Of a DNA stretch of 35,301 nt, positions 15,760 through 23,336 are shown in pieces. How positions within the stretch are numbered: position 1 is the first letter of the stretch; each line of letters opens with the position of its first letter. The DNA is from Spirochaetales bacterium. Lineage in GTDB: Bacteria > Spirochaetota > Spirochaetia > Sphaerochaetales > Sphaerochaetaceae. Below the pieces are notes generated by a model. It saw only the letters and a program-made list of their open reading frames with translations. It searched no databases and was not told the DNA's origin. A program made the position numbers and the translations under genes. The stretch is taken from the NCBI GenBank assembly GCA_012838275.1, contig DUPO01000033.1:1-35301 (forward strand), written 5' to 3'.

Positions 15760-17733
15760 CTACAACATTTGCAAAGGGTCTATATCGACCTCCACATAGA
15801 TGCCGGAAGGGGCTGTGTAGTGCTCCAGGACATGGGACACAACCTTATGGGCCGAGGAGGCGTCACTGCCCATCACCAGGATATGATTTCGCCAGTTCGA
15901 TGCGATCTTCTCCAGGGGGCATTCGCTATTGCACATCACTGAGGGAGAACCCTCACCCTTGTAGGTTGCAATAGCGGCTTCAAGCAGGCTTTCCAGCTTA
16001 TCGGCCTCAGCACTGACCTTCTCCCTATTCCTGCCTCTCAGGACCAGGTTGATCAGACGGGTATGGGGGGGGAACCCGGTCTCCTCGCGCATAACAAGCT
16101 CCTGGTCAAAGAAAGCATCCACTTCCCTGTGCTGCGCATAGAGCACTGCAGCATTTTCGGGGTGGAAAGTCTGAATGATGACCTGGCCCTGGTCATTATA
16201 CCGTCCGGCTCTGCCCGAGACCTGCATCAAGAGCGAAAACGTACGCTCCTGGGAGCGGAAATCAGGAATATTCATACCACTATCCGCCAGGACGATCCCG
16301 ACAAGCTCCACTCCAGGAAAATTGAGCCCCTTGGCAACCATCTGGGTTCCCAACAGGATATCGACTTCCCCCTTGCGAAACTGTTCCAGGACCTCATGCA
16401 TATGCTTCTTATCCTTGGCACTGTCAGTATCGAGGCGCCTGATACTCGCCTGAGGGAAAAACATACGCACATCCTGTTCGACCATCTCAGTACCGAAGCC
16501 GCTGTAACCAACATCAAGGGAGTGACATTCAGGACAGACTTGTATCGGTTTCCTACGGTACCCACAGTAGTGGCAGATCATCTCCCCCTTGCCCTGATGA
16601 AAGGTCAGGGAGACGGAACAGTGGGGACACTGCATGTCGTAGCCACAGCTTTTACAATGGAAAAAATAGGAGAATCCCCTTCGGTTCAGGAAGAGGATCA
16701 CCTGTTTCTTACGGGCCAAGACAGCCTTGATTTCAGCTAAAAGCTTCTTGCTGATGGTATGCTTCTCCCCTTGCATATCCACAACACGGACCTTTGGGGG
16801 AACTCCCCCTCCCACCCGGCTATCGAGTCGCAGCGCCTTTACCTGCCCCTTCTTCATCATGCTCCAAGCTTCAAGGGATGGGGTGGCACTACCCATGACC
16901 AGGATGGCCCCCTCCTCACGGCAGCGCTGCTGTGCCACCTGGCGTGCATGGTAACGCGGGGTATTGCCGCTCTTGTAGCTGTTCTCGTGTTCCTCATCGA
17001 TGATGATCATGCCCAGATTCTCAAACGGGGCAAAGACCGCACTGCGTGCGCCTATGGCGAACAGAACCTCCCCGCTTCGAATTCGTTTCCACTGGCTCAG
17101 ACGCTGACTCGGAGTGAGGGCGGAGTGAAGGATGGCAACCTTGTTTGCGAACCTGTTGGTCACCTGCCTCGCAAGCTGGTGAGTAAGGGTAATTTCAGGT
17201 ACAAGGTAGATGACCGACCTACCCTGAGCGATCATCGCCTCGGTACAGCGAAGAAAGACTTCGCTCTTGCCGCTGCCTGTTATCCCGTAGAGATAGTACA
17301 TGGCATCTTTCGCAGCATTGATGGTCTCGATGGCCGCCTGCTGGTCAGCAGATAGGTTCATTACCTCGCGTATGGTCTCATCGTCCTCAACGGCTAAGGC
17401 GGGGGTGCTGCTGTCACGCCTACCGCCAGGAATCATCATGCTCAGGGCTTCTCCCTGGCTGCAAAGGTAGAAACGGCTCATCCATAAGGCAAGCTCTACA
17501 GATTTGTCTCCATAGAGGCTCACCTTGTCGATGACCCGTTTGATATCCTTTACCTGATAGGGAGCTTCAAAATCATCCGCCAGACCGATTACATAGCCTG
17601 TCATCTCCCGCTTTCCGAACGGGACGACTACCCGCACCCCGACACCGACACTCTCTAGCAGTTCCTCGGGTATAGCATAGGTGAAGCTCTGCTTTACGGG
17701 GACATCTAGGACGAGGTGGGCAAACTTGCTCAT
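15760..17733 (-). CDS. priA: primosomal replication restart helicase PriA
   Basis: The 657-residue helicase reloads the replisome at stalled forks. An N-terminal 3'-DNA-binding region (residues 1-105) opens VKQSFTYAIPEEL. Walker A is GITGSGKSE (150-158) and the DEEH box is IIIDEEHENSYK (near 245). A zinc-binding insert has the expected eight cysteines as four pairs: CKSCG, CPHC, CHYCG and CPEC. Helicase C motifs follow, including LGTQMVAKGLNFPGV and QVSGRAGR. Family members are usually about 730 residues, so this one is on the short side. It overlaps the stop of the upstream uracil-DNA glycosylase gene in an ATGA. Confidence 0.97.
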   Translation of the reverse strand: MSKFAHLVLDVPVKQSFTYAIPEELLESVGVGVRVVVPFGKREMTGYVIGLADDFEAPYQVKDIKRVIDKVSLYGDKSVELALWMSRFYLCSQGEALSMMIPGGRRDSSTPALAVEDDETIREVMNLSADQQAAIETINAAKDAMYYLYGITGSGKSEVFLRCTEAMIAQGRSVIYLVPEITLTHQLARQVTNRFANKVAILHSALTPSQRLSQWKRIRSGEVLFAIGARSAVFAPFENLGMIIIDEEHENSYKSGNTPRYHARQVAQQRCREEGAILVMGSATPSLEAWSMMKKGQVKALRLDSRVGGGVPPKVRVVDMQGEKHTISKKLLAEIKAVLARKKQVILFLNRRGFSYFFHCKSCGYDMQCPHCSVSLTFHQGKGEMICHYCGYRRKPIQVCPECHSLDVGYSGFGTEMVEQDVRMFFPQASIRRLDTDSAKDKKHMHEVLEQFRKGEVDILLGTQMVAKGLNFPGVELVGIVLADSGMNIPDFRSQERTFSLLMQVSGRAGRYNDQGQVIIQTFHPENAAVLYAQHREVDAFFDQELVMREETGFPPHTRLINLVLRGRNREKVSAEADKLESLLEAAIATYKGEGSPSVMCNSECPLEKIASNWRNHILVMGSDASSAHKVVSHVLEHYTAPSGIYVEVDIDPLQML

Positions 17734-18485
17734 CTTGACCTGCCAGGGAGGGTGAGGTTGAGAAAGGCCGCGACCTTCTTCAGGTCTTCCCAGACAGGCC
17801 GTTTGAGCTCTTCCATATTGCGAAGCACACCAGCAGGGTGGTAGGTAACCAGGACAGGAACCCCCTCATAACGGTAAAAACGGCCACGAAGCTCACCCAC
17901 TCCCTTATCGGTATCGAGAAGGGCCTTGCTGGCAACTCCTCCTATCAGAAGAATAAGCTCAGGCTTAACAAGGCGGATCTGCCTTCTCACAAAGGGAAGG
18001 CAGCTGGATATCTCATTGACATGGGGAGTGCGGTTCTCCGGAGGACGGCATTTTATAATGTTGGAAAGGTAGACATTGGTCTCTCTGGACAAGCCAAGGG
18101 GGGTAAGCCAGGTATCCAGGTACTGCCCTGCCTTACCGACAAAAGCTCTTCCGGTGGCATCTTCATCCGCTCCCGGACTCTCTCCGATGACAAGAAGACG
18201 GGAAGGAAGGGCTCCCTCCCCAAAGACCGTATGTGTGCGAGTTTCGCATAAGGGGCAGCGGGTGCACTCCTGTACCATCCGCACCAGCTGCTTCATGGAG
18301 GCTCCCTCGGGAGCGTCCTTGTCCAGGGGGAGGGGAAGTATCTCATCTACCAGGGATGAGAAATCCATCACTGGACTTGGAGTGACCTCTTTGCCCGTAA
18401 TCATCTCCTCGGCCTGGTCACAATAGTATAGGAACTGTTGCAAATCTTGGGCGAGTGCCTCTCTCTTCTCTTCTATATTACTCAT
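17730..18485 (-). CDS. uracil-DNA glycosylase, family 4 (Fe-S)
   Basis: The 251-residue enzyme should excise uracil from DNA. The family 4 marks are present: N-terminal cluster cysteines in ECTRCPLC, motif A GESPGADED, FVGKAGQYLD, the second cysteine pair in IIKCRPPENRTP and SSCLPF, and motif B TYHPAGVLRN. Residues 1-70 form a mostly helical, acidic extension before the core. The start at 18485 (MSNIEEK) has GAGG nine bases upstream and overlaps the truA stop by eight bases; the open frame to 18638 lies wholly within truA and is rejected. It precedes priA, and both serve genome upkeep. Confidence 0.93.
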   Translation of the reverse strand: MSNIEEKREALAQDLQQFLYYCDQAEEMITGKEVTPSPVMDFSSLVDEILPLPLDKDAPEGASMKQLVRMVQECTRCPLCETRTHTVFGEGALPSRLLVIGESPGADEDATGRAFVGKAGQYLDTWLTPLGLSRETNVYLSNIIKCRPPENRTPHVNEISSCLPFVRRQIRLVKPELILLIGGVASKALLDTDKGVGELRGRFYRYEGVPVLVTYHPAGVLRNMEELKRPVWEDLKKVAAFLNLTLPGRSR

Positions 18486-19323
18486 GTTGTTGTTCCTCAA
18501 ACCAGGCATACTCCTCAGGATCGTAGGAGATGGCGTAGAAGTAGAGCCCCCATGGGGCGGCTGTCCTGCCTGAACGCCTGCGGTCATGGCTTTCCATGAT
18601 CTCCTTGAAAGTGGCGGCATCGACTCCCTTTTCTGCAAATTCCAACATGGAACCTACCAGCGAACGGATCATCCTATACAGAAAGGCATTGCCGCTGATG
18701 GTGTAGGTCAGCACCTTGGAGCCAAAGCGGTCCACCTCATATGTCCAGTATGATTCATAGATATCTCTCCATCGGCTCAAGGACTTGTCTCCACGGGCCG
18801 TAAAAGTAGTGAAGTCATGGGTTCCCTGTATATGTGCGGCATATGCATTGAGCAGCCCGATGTCGGGAAATTTCCTGACCTTTGCCACTTGCTTGATATC
18901 AAAGGGTGTCATCTCCCTCTCTTGCTTAATGTAGTAGCGGTACTTGCGGCCCATCGCTGTAAAGCGGGCATGGAAGGAGCCATCCACCTCACGGCTCTCC
19001 ATAATCCTGATATCAGTGGGGAGCAACCTGTTGAGTGCAACGGCAAAGACCTTCCCGTCGATGCCCTGGTTGTAGGTATCGAAATGACAGACCTGAGCCA
19101 GGGCATGCACCCCGCTATCTGTCCGGCCACTACCTACAAGAGTGACCTTCTCCCCTATCATATTCTGGATTTCCTGTTCGATACGATCGGAAATGCCCAA
19201 ACCGTTTGTCTGTTTCTGCCACCCATTGTAATGTTGCCCATCATAGGCAACGGTCATGCGGATACGTCGCACCCCCTCTTCCAAGGGTAACAAAGGGGGT
19301 CTCCTCCAGTCAGTGCGCGCCAT
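18478..19323 (-). CDS. truA: tRNA pseudouridine synthase A
   Basis: The 281-residue enzyme makes pseudouridine at positions 38-40 of tRNA anticodon stems. The catalytic motif GSGRTDSGVHA (catalytic Asp) is near residues 62-72, followed by CHFDTY. The RNA-binding segments MTVAYDGQHYNGWQKQ and MIRSLVGSMLEFAEKG are clear. The ATG at 19323 was chosen because AAGGTGG lies five bases upstream; the GTG at 19332 lies inside that site. The start overlaps acpS by 14 bases. About 20 residues precede the usual TruA start, so a later start is possible but has no better ribosome binding site. Confidence 0.95.
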   Translation of the reverse strand: MARTDWRRPPLLPLEEGVRRIRMTVAYDGQHYNGWQKQTNGLGISDRIEQEIQNMIGEKVTLVGSGRTDSGVHALAQVCHFDTYNQGIDGKVFAVALNRLLPTDIRIMESREVDGSFHARFTAMGRKYRYYIKQEREMTPFDIKQVAKVRKFPDIGLLNAYAAHIQGTHDFTTFTARGDKSLSRWRDIYESYWTYEVDRFGSKVLTYTISGNAFLYRMIRSLVGSMLEFAEKGVDAATFKEIMESHDRRRSGRTAAPWGLYFYAISYDPEEYAWFEEQQHE

Positions 19324-19687
19324 CTGAGCCACCTTGCAACAGCACTACAGCGCTGGCTACCGGGGGGTCATGGGAGATGGAGAGAAGGATGGTACGATTC
19401 CCCACCATAGTCTTGGCAGTGCCATGGAGCACCATGAAAGGTTTGCCACTCTCTGTCGCATCGGTTTGGATATCAGATGGGCGCATGCCTGCCATCCCTG
19501 TCCCCAGTGCCTTGCCCAGCGCTTCCTTTGCAGCAAACCTGCCGCTCAGGTATTCACTCTTGCGTTTGGGCCCCAGGGTAAGGGCATAGGCAACCTCTTC
19601 AGGGTGGAAGAGACGCTTGAGCACACTCTCCGAAAGAGAGTCCATACGAGAGATGTTTACAATGTCGATACCGATACCCTCAACCAT
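19310..19687 (-). CDS. acpS: holo-[acyl-carrier-protein] synthase
   Basis: The 125-residue enzyme attaches 4'-phosphopantetheine from CoA to acyl carrier protein, which switches on fatty acid synthesis. The two family motifs are VEGIGIDIVNISRM at the N terminus (metal-binding Asp near residue 8) and GRFAAKEALGKALGTG (about 49-64), followed by LLSISHDPPVASAVVLL near the end. The ATG at 19687 has AAGGCGG six bases upstream; a GTG one codon earlier overlaps the upstream stop in a GTGA and is an equal alternative. Confidence 0.95.
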   Translation of the reverse strand: MVEGIGIDIVNISRMDSLSESVLKRLFHPEEVAYALTLGPKRKSEYLSGRFAAKEALGKALGTGMAGMRPSDIQTDATESGKPFMVLHGTAKTMVGNRTILLSISHDPPVASAVVLLQGGSDGAH

Positions 19688-20091
19688 CACTGTCCGCCTT
19701 GCCGCTTGAAGAGGATCCTATGCTCACTGGGATTGGGTGCAACGGAGACCCCTCCGCTTTCGAAGACATTCTCCTCATAGATCAGCACCACAGGAGCCCT
19801 GGCTATGCCCTCCTCCTGTACAAAAGAAAAATTGATGCTTGCCTTGATGGAGTTGGGGTCGATCAGATAGATGACATCCTCATTGCCTCGGATCTCAATC
19901 TCTACTGATTCGGGGACCAGGCTCAAGGCCTCGTAACCGCTAGGCAGGTGCACGTCCAAGGGAATCGTCACCACACGTGCTCCAACAGTCGAGTACTGGA
20001 TGAAGAGGTAGATGAATATGGCAAAGACCAGTGATATTACTTTCGCTGGCCAGTGGTAGAGCATGTTTTGCAGATGCTTATTCAGTTTCAT
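19687..20091 (-). CDS. single-domain YbbR/CdaR-like protein
   Basis: The 134-residue protein has one N-terminal membrane span (VISLVFAIFIYLFIQYS, residues about 18-34) followed by one YbbR domain (VVTIPLDVHLPSGYE, then SVEIEIRGNEDVIYLIDP). In Firmicutes, CdaR has several YbbR domains and controls the diadenylate cyclase CdaA. This copy follows cdaA directly, overlapping it by 14 bases, but carries only one domain. The start at 20091 has GGAGG nine bases upstream; the longer open frame lies inside cdaA. A regulatory role on CdaA is inferred from position and family. Confidence 0.85.
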   Translation of the reverse strand: MKLNKHLQNMLYHWPAKVISLVFAIFIYLFIQYSTVGARVVTIPLDVHLPSGYEALSLVPESVEIEIRGNEDVIYLIDPNSIKASINFSFVQEEGIARAPVVLIYEENVFESGGVSVAPNPSEHRILFKRQGGQ

Positions 20092-20899
20092 CGCTGCTTG
20101 CCTCCTGCAACAACTCCTCAGGAGTGATTTCGTGATAGCTGAAGAGGGCGAGAAGCATCCTCTTGATAGTGCTTGGTTCGAGATCATAGTAGAGGTTGGC
20201 ATTGTAGGTCATGCTTATTGCCCCGGTCTCTTCACTGACTATGAGGACTACCGCATCGGACTCCTCAGCCATTCCCAAGGCAGCCCTATGACGGGTACCA
20301 AAGCTTTTCTTGATGTCAGTCTGCTCACTGAGGGGCAGGTAGCAGCCTGCTGCAACGATCCGTCCGTTCTGGATGATCATGGCCCCATCATGCAAGGGTG
20401 TATCATGGTCGAAGACAGTGAGGACCAGAGACGTCGACAAGTCGGCATTCAGCTTGGTCCCGCTGTCTATGATATTTTTAATGCCTAAGCGGCGGGGGAA
20501 GACTATGAGAGCCCCCCTTCTCTTGTTGACCAGGACATTGCATGCATTGAGGATGCTGTCTATCTGGTCCCCACTGGTTGTCTGGGTCCCGATCCTAAAG
20601 AGCCTGCTCCGCCCGCTCCACAGTTGGGTGAAAGAGCGCCTCAATTCAGGCTGGTAGATTATGCAGATAAAAATGGTAAGAGGGATGGCGAGCACTTTGA
20701 ATACCCACAACAACACTTCAAGGGCGAGTATGTAGCTTATTGCATAGGCAGAGAAGATGACGACAAGCACCTTCACTATCTGCAGGGCCTTCGTCTGCGC
20801 TATGGCATCATAAAAGCGATAGAACACCCATGCCAACACCCCCACCTGCAAGGCGGGGCGAAGGAAAGCGAGTATGTTTTGCACTACTTCAGAGAACAT
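20078..20899 (-). CDS. cdaA: diadenylate cyclase CdaA
   Basis: The 273-residue membrane enzyme makes cyclic di-AMP from two ATP. Three hydrophobic segments (within residues 10-85) precede the DAC domain. The catalytic motifs are TPLHDGAMII (DGA at 171-173) and GTRHRAALG (201-209). IIYQPELRR marks the junction, as in other CdaA proteins. The family's usual partner CdaR follows, but the common third gene glmM is absent; acpS comes next. AGAGG lies seven bases before the ATG. The glpK stop is only ten bases upstream, so cdaA is probably cotranscribed with glpK. Confidence 0.96.
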   Translation of the reverse strand: MFSEVVQNILAFLRPALQVGVLAWVFYRFYDAIAQTKALQIVKVLVVIFSAYAISYILALEVLLWVFKVLAIPLTIFICIIYQPELRRSFTQLWSGRSRLFRIGTQTTSGDQIDSILNACNVLVNKRRGALIVFPRRLGIKNIIDSGTKLNADLSTSLVLTVFDHDTPLHDGAMIIQNGRIVAAGCYLPLSEQTDIKKSFGTRHRAALGMAEESDAVVLIVSEETGAISMTYNANLYYDLEPSTIKRMLLALFSYHEITPEELLQEASSDETE

Positions 20900-20909
20900 C
20901 CATATACCT

Positions 20910-22421
20910 CTATTCTTCCTTGTCGGAAGAGACCCAATCGAGTGTTCGACTCACAGCCTTTTTCCAAAGACGTTGCTTTTCATCACGTACGGCCTTATCC
21001 ATGGTAGGCGACCAGCGTGTCTCTTCCTGCCAATATGAGGAAAGATCATCAACACTCTTCCAGACCCCTACAGAGAGTCCGGCTGCGTAAGCGGCCCCCA
21101 GTGCAGTAGTCTCCACAACCAAGGGGCGGATAACAGGGATACCCAGAAGATCAGCTTGGAACTCCATCAGCGGGGTACTGTTTGTCAAACCCCCATCCAC
21201 CTTCAAGGTAGTCATACGGATATTGCTGTCACTCTCCATCGCCTTGAAAATATCGTTAGCCTGAAAGGCCGTCGCCTCAAGGATTGCCCTGCAAAGGTGT
21301 GCTCTGGTTGCAAAGCCGGTAAGCCCTGCAATTACCCCCCGTGCATCCGAGCGCCAGTATGGTGCGAACAGGCCGCTGAAGGCAGGAACTATGTATACAC
21401 CGCCGCAGTCTGGCACAGAGGTGGCCAGCTTGTCCAGTTCCTGGGGGTCGGAGACAATCTTCAGATTGTCCCGGGCCCATTGGACCAAGGAGCCTGCAAC
21501 CGCAACGGAACCTTCGAGGGCATATACAGGTTTCGCATCGCCTAGCTGGTAAGCAACTGTCGACAGAAGCCCGTTATCGGAATAGACAAGCTTCTCCCCA
21601 GTATTGACCAGCAGGAAGCATCCGGTGCCGTACGTGCTTTTGCCCAGGCCTTTGGTAAAGCAGGCCTGTCCGAAGAGAGCCGCTTGCTGGTCCCCTAGAA
21701 TTCCACAGACGGGCACCTCCGCGCGGAGAGGTCCGCTTGGTGCTGTCTTGGCATATACCACCCCTGAGGAGGGGACGATAGTGGGGAGGGCCTGTTTGGG
21801 GATATTGAAAAGTGCCAGCAGTTCTTCATCCCACTGACAGGTGCTTATGTTCATCAGCATATAACGCGAGGCATTGGTGACGTCGGTAACCAGGACCTTG
21901 CCTCCGCTGAGGTTCCAGGTCAACCAGGTGTCAATGGTCCCGAAGACAACCTCGCCCCTTTCCGCTTCTTCCCGCAGGCCGGTGACATTGTCCAAAAGCC
22001 AGGCGATCTTTGAGGCCGCGAAATACGGGCTGAATATGAGCCCGCTTCTCTCGCGCAACCAGAGTGCATCCACTTTCTCCTTCAAGGAGTCGATCAGTGG
22101 TGCGCCACGCAAATCCTGCCATACGATCGCATTATGCCAGACCTTTCCTGTCTTGGGATTCCACGCGATGATGGTCTCCCGTTGGTTGGTGATGCCTATG
22201 CCCAGGATATCAGAGCCTTTTGCCCCTACTTTCTTCATTGCCTTGACGATACAAGTGCCGCTGTTGTCCCATATTTCCCAAGGGTCATGCTCAACCCACC
22301 CAGGTTGGGGGAAAATTTGCTGGTGCTCAAGCTGCTCAGAGGCAATATTTGCCCCCTTCTCATCAAACAGAATAAAACGGGTACTGGTAGTTCCCTGGTC
22401 CAACGCTCCGATATACTTCAC
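20910..22421 (-). CDS. glpK: glycerol kinase
   Basis: The 503-residue enzyme phosphorylates glycerol to glycerol-3-phosphate. FGGY-kinase marks are present: GALDQGTTSTRFILFD at the N terminus, GITNQRETIIAW, GILGDQQAALFGQACF, YGTGCFLLVNTG and LKVDGGLTNS. The start is the GTG at 22421, with a perfect AGGAGG six bases upstream; the ATG 15 bases earlier overlaps that site and the longer frame has no support. It is the first gene of the long minus-strand run and has its own promoter. No glycerol transporter or GlpD is next to it; a glycerophosphodiesterase lies about 6 kb away. Confidence 0.97.
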   Translation of the reverse strand: MKYIGALDQGTTSTRFILFDEKGANIASEQLEHQQIFPQPGWVEHDPWEIWDNSGTCIVKAMKKVGAKGSDILGIGITNQRETIIAWNPKTGKVWHNAIVWQDLRGAPLIDSLKEKVDALWLRERSGLIFSPYFAASKIAWLLDNVTGLREEAERGEVVFGTIDTWLTWNLSGGKVLVTDVTNASRYMLMNISTCQWDEELLALFNIPKQALPTIVPSSGVVYAKTAPSGPLRAEVPVCGILGDQQAALFGQACFTKGLGKSTYGTGCFLLVNTGEKLVYSDNGLLSTVAYQLGDAKPVYALEGSVAVAGSLVQWARDNLKIVSDPQELDKLATSVPDCGGVYIVPAFSGLFAPYWRSDARGVIAGLTGFATRAHLCRAILEATAFQANDIFKAMESDSNIRMTTLKVDGGLTNSTPLMEFQADLLGIPVIRPLVVETTALGAAYAAGLSVGVWKSVDDLSSYWQEETRWSPTMDKAVRDEKQRLWKKAVSRTLDWVSSDKEE

Positions 22422-22443
22422 ACAAGGCCTCCTCATTACGCCT

Positions 22444-22472
22444 AGTATAACTTCTTGCCCCCTTTTTTGAAA
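22444..22472 (-). promoter_or_regulatory. candidate promoter of glpK and the long operon
   Basis: On the minus strand a good -10 TATACT (22449-22444) lies 17 bases from a weak TTTCAA (22472-22467). Transcription would start near 22437, giving a leader of about 16 bases that holds AGGAGG. The weak -35 may indicate an activator. Confidence 0.5.
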
Positions 22473-22553
22473 GCCAAAAAGGCACCTAAGCGCCTCACTT
22501 CGCAAACAGGCGGGCCAGCCTTGCATTTTGCTCTATGGAAGAGGGGAGCATTG

Positions 22554-22562
22554 TGATATACT
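22554..22562 (+). promoter_or_regulatory. extended -10 promoter abutting the DRTGG gene
   Basis: TGATATACT is an extended -10 (TGn plus TATACT, hexamer at 22557-22562). No good -35 lies 17 bases upstream (TATGGA), as is common for extended -10 promoters. Seven bases separate it from the ATG at 22570, so the mRNA would be leaderless or nearly so; no Shine-Dalgarno sequence is present. Confidence 0.5.
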
Positions 22563-22569
22563 AACCACC

Positions 22570-22914
22570 ATGAAACTGAAAGAAATACTTGAATGTGTCG
22601 ATGGAAAATTGGTCTGGGGAGAGTCCCATCTGGAAGATGAGGTAAAACGAGGATTTGCAAGCGACCTGATGAGTGATGTTCTCACCATTCTGGAAGATGA
22701 CATCATCCTCATTACGGGCCTGTCAAACAACCAATCCATCAGAACGGCAGAGATGAGCGATATAAGCAATATCCTCCTGGTGCGCAACAAACGCCCAAGT
22801 CAGAACATGATCGATATGGCGAAAGAACTGGACATATCGCTCTCTTACACCCCCTACTCCCTATTTAAGGCGAGCGGATTATTATTTGCAAAAGGACTGA
22901 AACCGGTATATTGA
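22570..22914 (+). CDS. DRTGG-domain protein
   Basis: This 114-residue protein appears to be one DRTGG domain, a small alpha/beta domain found in phosphotransacetylases and near hydrogenase genes, and thought to be a ligand sensor. Supporting text: MKLKEILECVDGKLVWGES, then SDLMSDVLTILEDDIILITG, SNILLVRNKRPSQNMIDMAKE, DISLSYTPYSLFKASGLLF. The alternating strands and the 'D-L-M-S-D-V' turn match the free-standing form that precedes an HATPase and an FeFe-hydrogenase-like gene in fermentative anaerobes. It heads a three-gene operon and probably helps control the downstream sensor. The mRNA looks leaderless. The domain call is good; the ligand is unknown. Confidence 0.8.
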   Translation: MKLKEILECVDGKLVWGESHLEDEVKRGFASDLMSDVLTILEDDIILITGLSNNQSIRTAEMSDISNILLVRNKRPSQNMIDMAKELDISLSYTPYSLFKASGLLFAKGLKPVY

Positions 22915-22915
22915 G

Positions 22916-23326
22916 ATGCATGAAGAATTCACCGTCCCTTCCAAAGACTTTTCGGTAGCAGGTGAGGCTTCAAGCAAGATAAAACGCATCTTGAAGCAAC
23001 TCAACATACCGCCACAGAGAATCAAGCAGATCATCGTCGCCGTCTTTGAGGCGGAGGTGAATGTCATTGCGCACTCCTATGGGGGGAAGGTAATCTGTGA
23101 TATTGAGGAAGAGAGGGTTCAGATTGATGTCATCGATACCGGTCCCGGCATAGAAAACCTGGACCTAGCCATGACAGAGGGGTGGTCAACCGCCACCAAT
23201 GAGGTAAGGGAGATGGGATATGGTGCCGGGATGGGGCTGCCAAATATCAAGAAAAGTTGTGATGAGCTGAAGATCTATACGAAAAAGGGAGACCATACGC
23301 ATATCTCCATGCGTTTTACCCTATAA
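22916..23326 (+). CDS. GHKL ATPase, anti-sigma-factor (RsbW-like) type
   Basis: The 136-residue protein is a lone HATPase_c domain. The N box is VFEAEVNVIAHSYGG, the G1 box is DTGPGI (near residue 79), and the G2 box is GYGAGMGLPNIKKSCD. Lone domains of this kind, such as RsbW and SpoIIAB, are serine kinases or binding partners that control sigma factors or anti-anti-sigma factors. It has no histidine kinase dimerisation region. It begins one base after the DRTGG stop, with no clear ribosome binding site, so translation is probably coupled. No sigma factor or STAS gene is adjacent, so the target is unknown. It probably relays the state of the hydrogenase-like protein. Confidence 0.9.
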   Translation: MHEEFTVPSKDFSVAGEASSKIKRILKQLNIPPQRIKQIIVAVFEAEVNVIAHSYGGKVICDIEEERVQIDVIDTGPGIENLDLAMTEGWSTATNEVREMGYGAGMGLPNIKKSCDELKIYTKKGDHTHISMRFTL

Positions 23327-23336
23327 GGAGCGCAGG

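Noticed and set aside
18486-18638. A 51-residue extension of the uracil-DNA glycosylase
   Set aside because: It lies wholly inside truA in another frame and has low-complexity Pro/Ser composition; the ATG at 18485 has a ribosome binding site.
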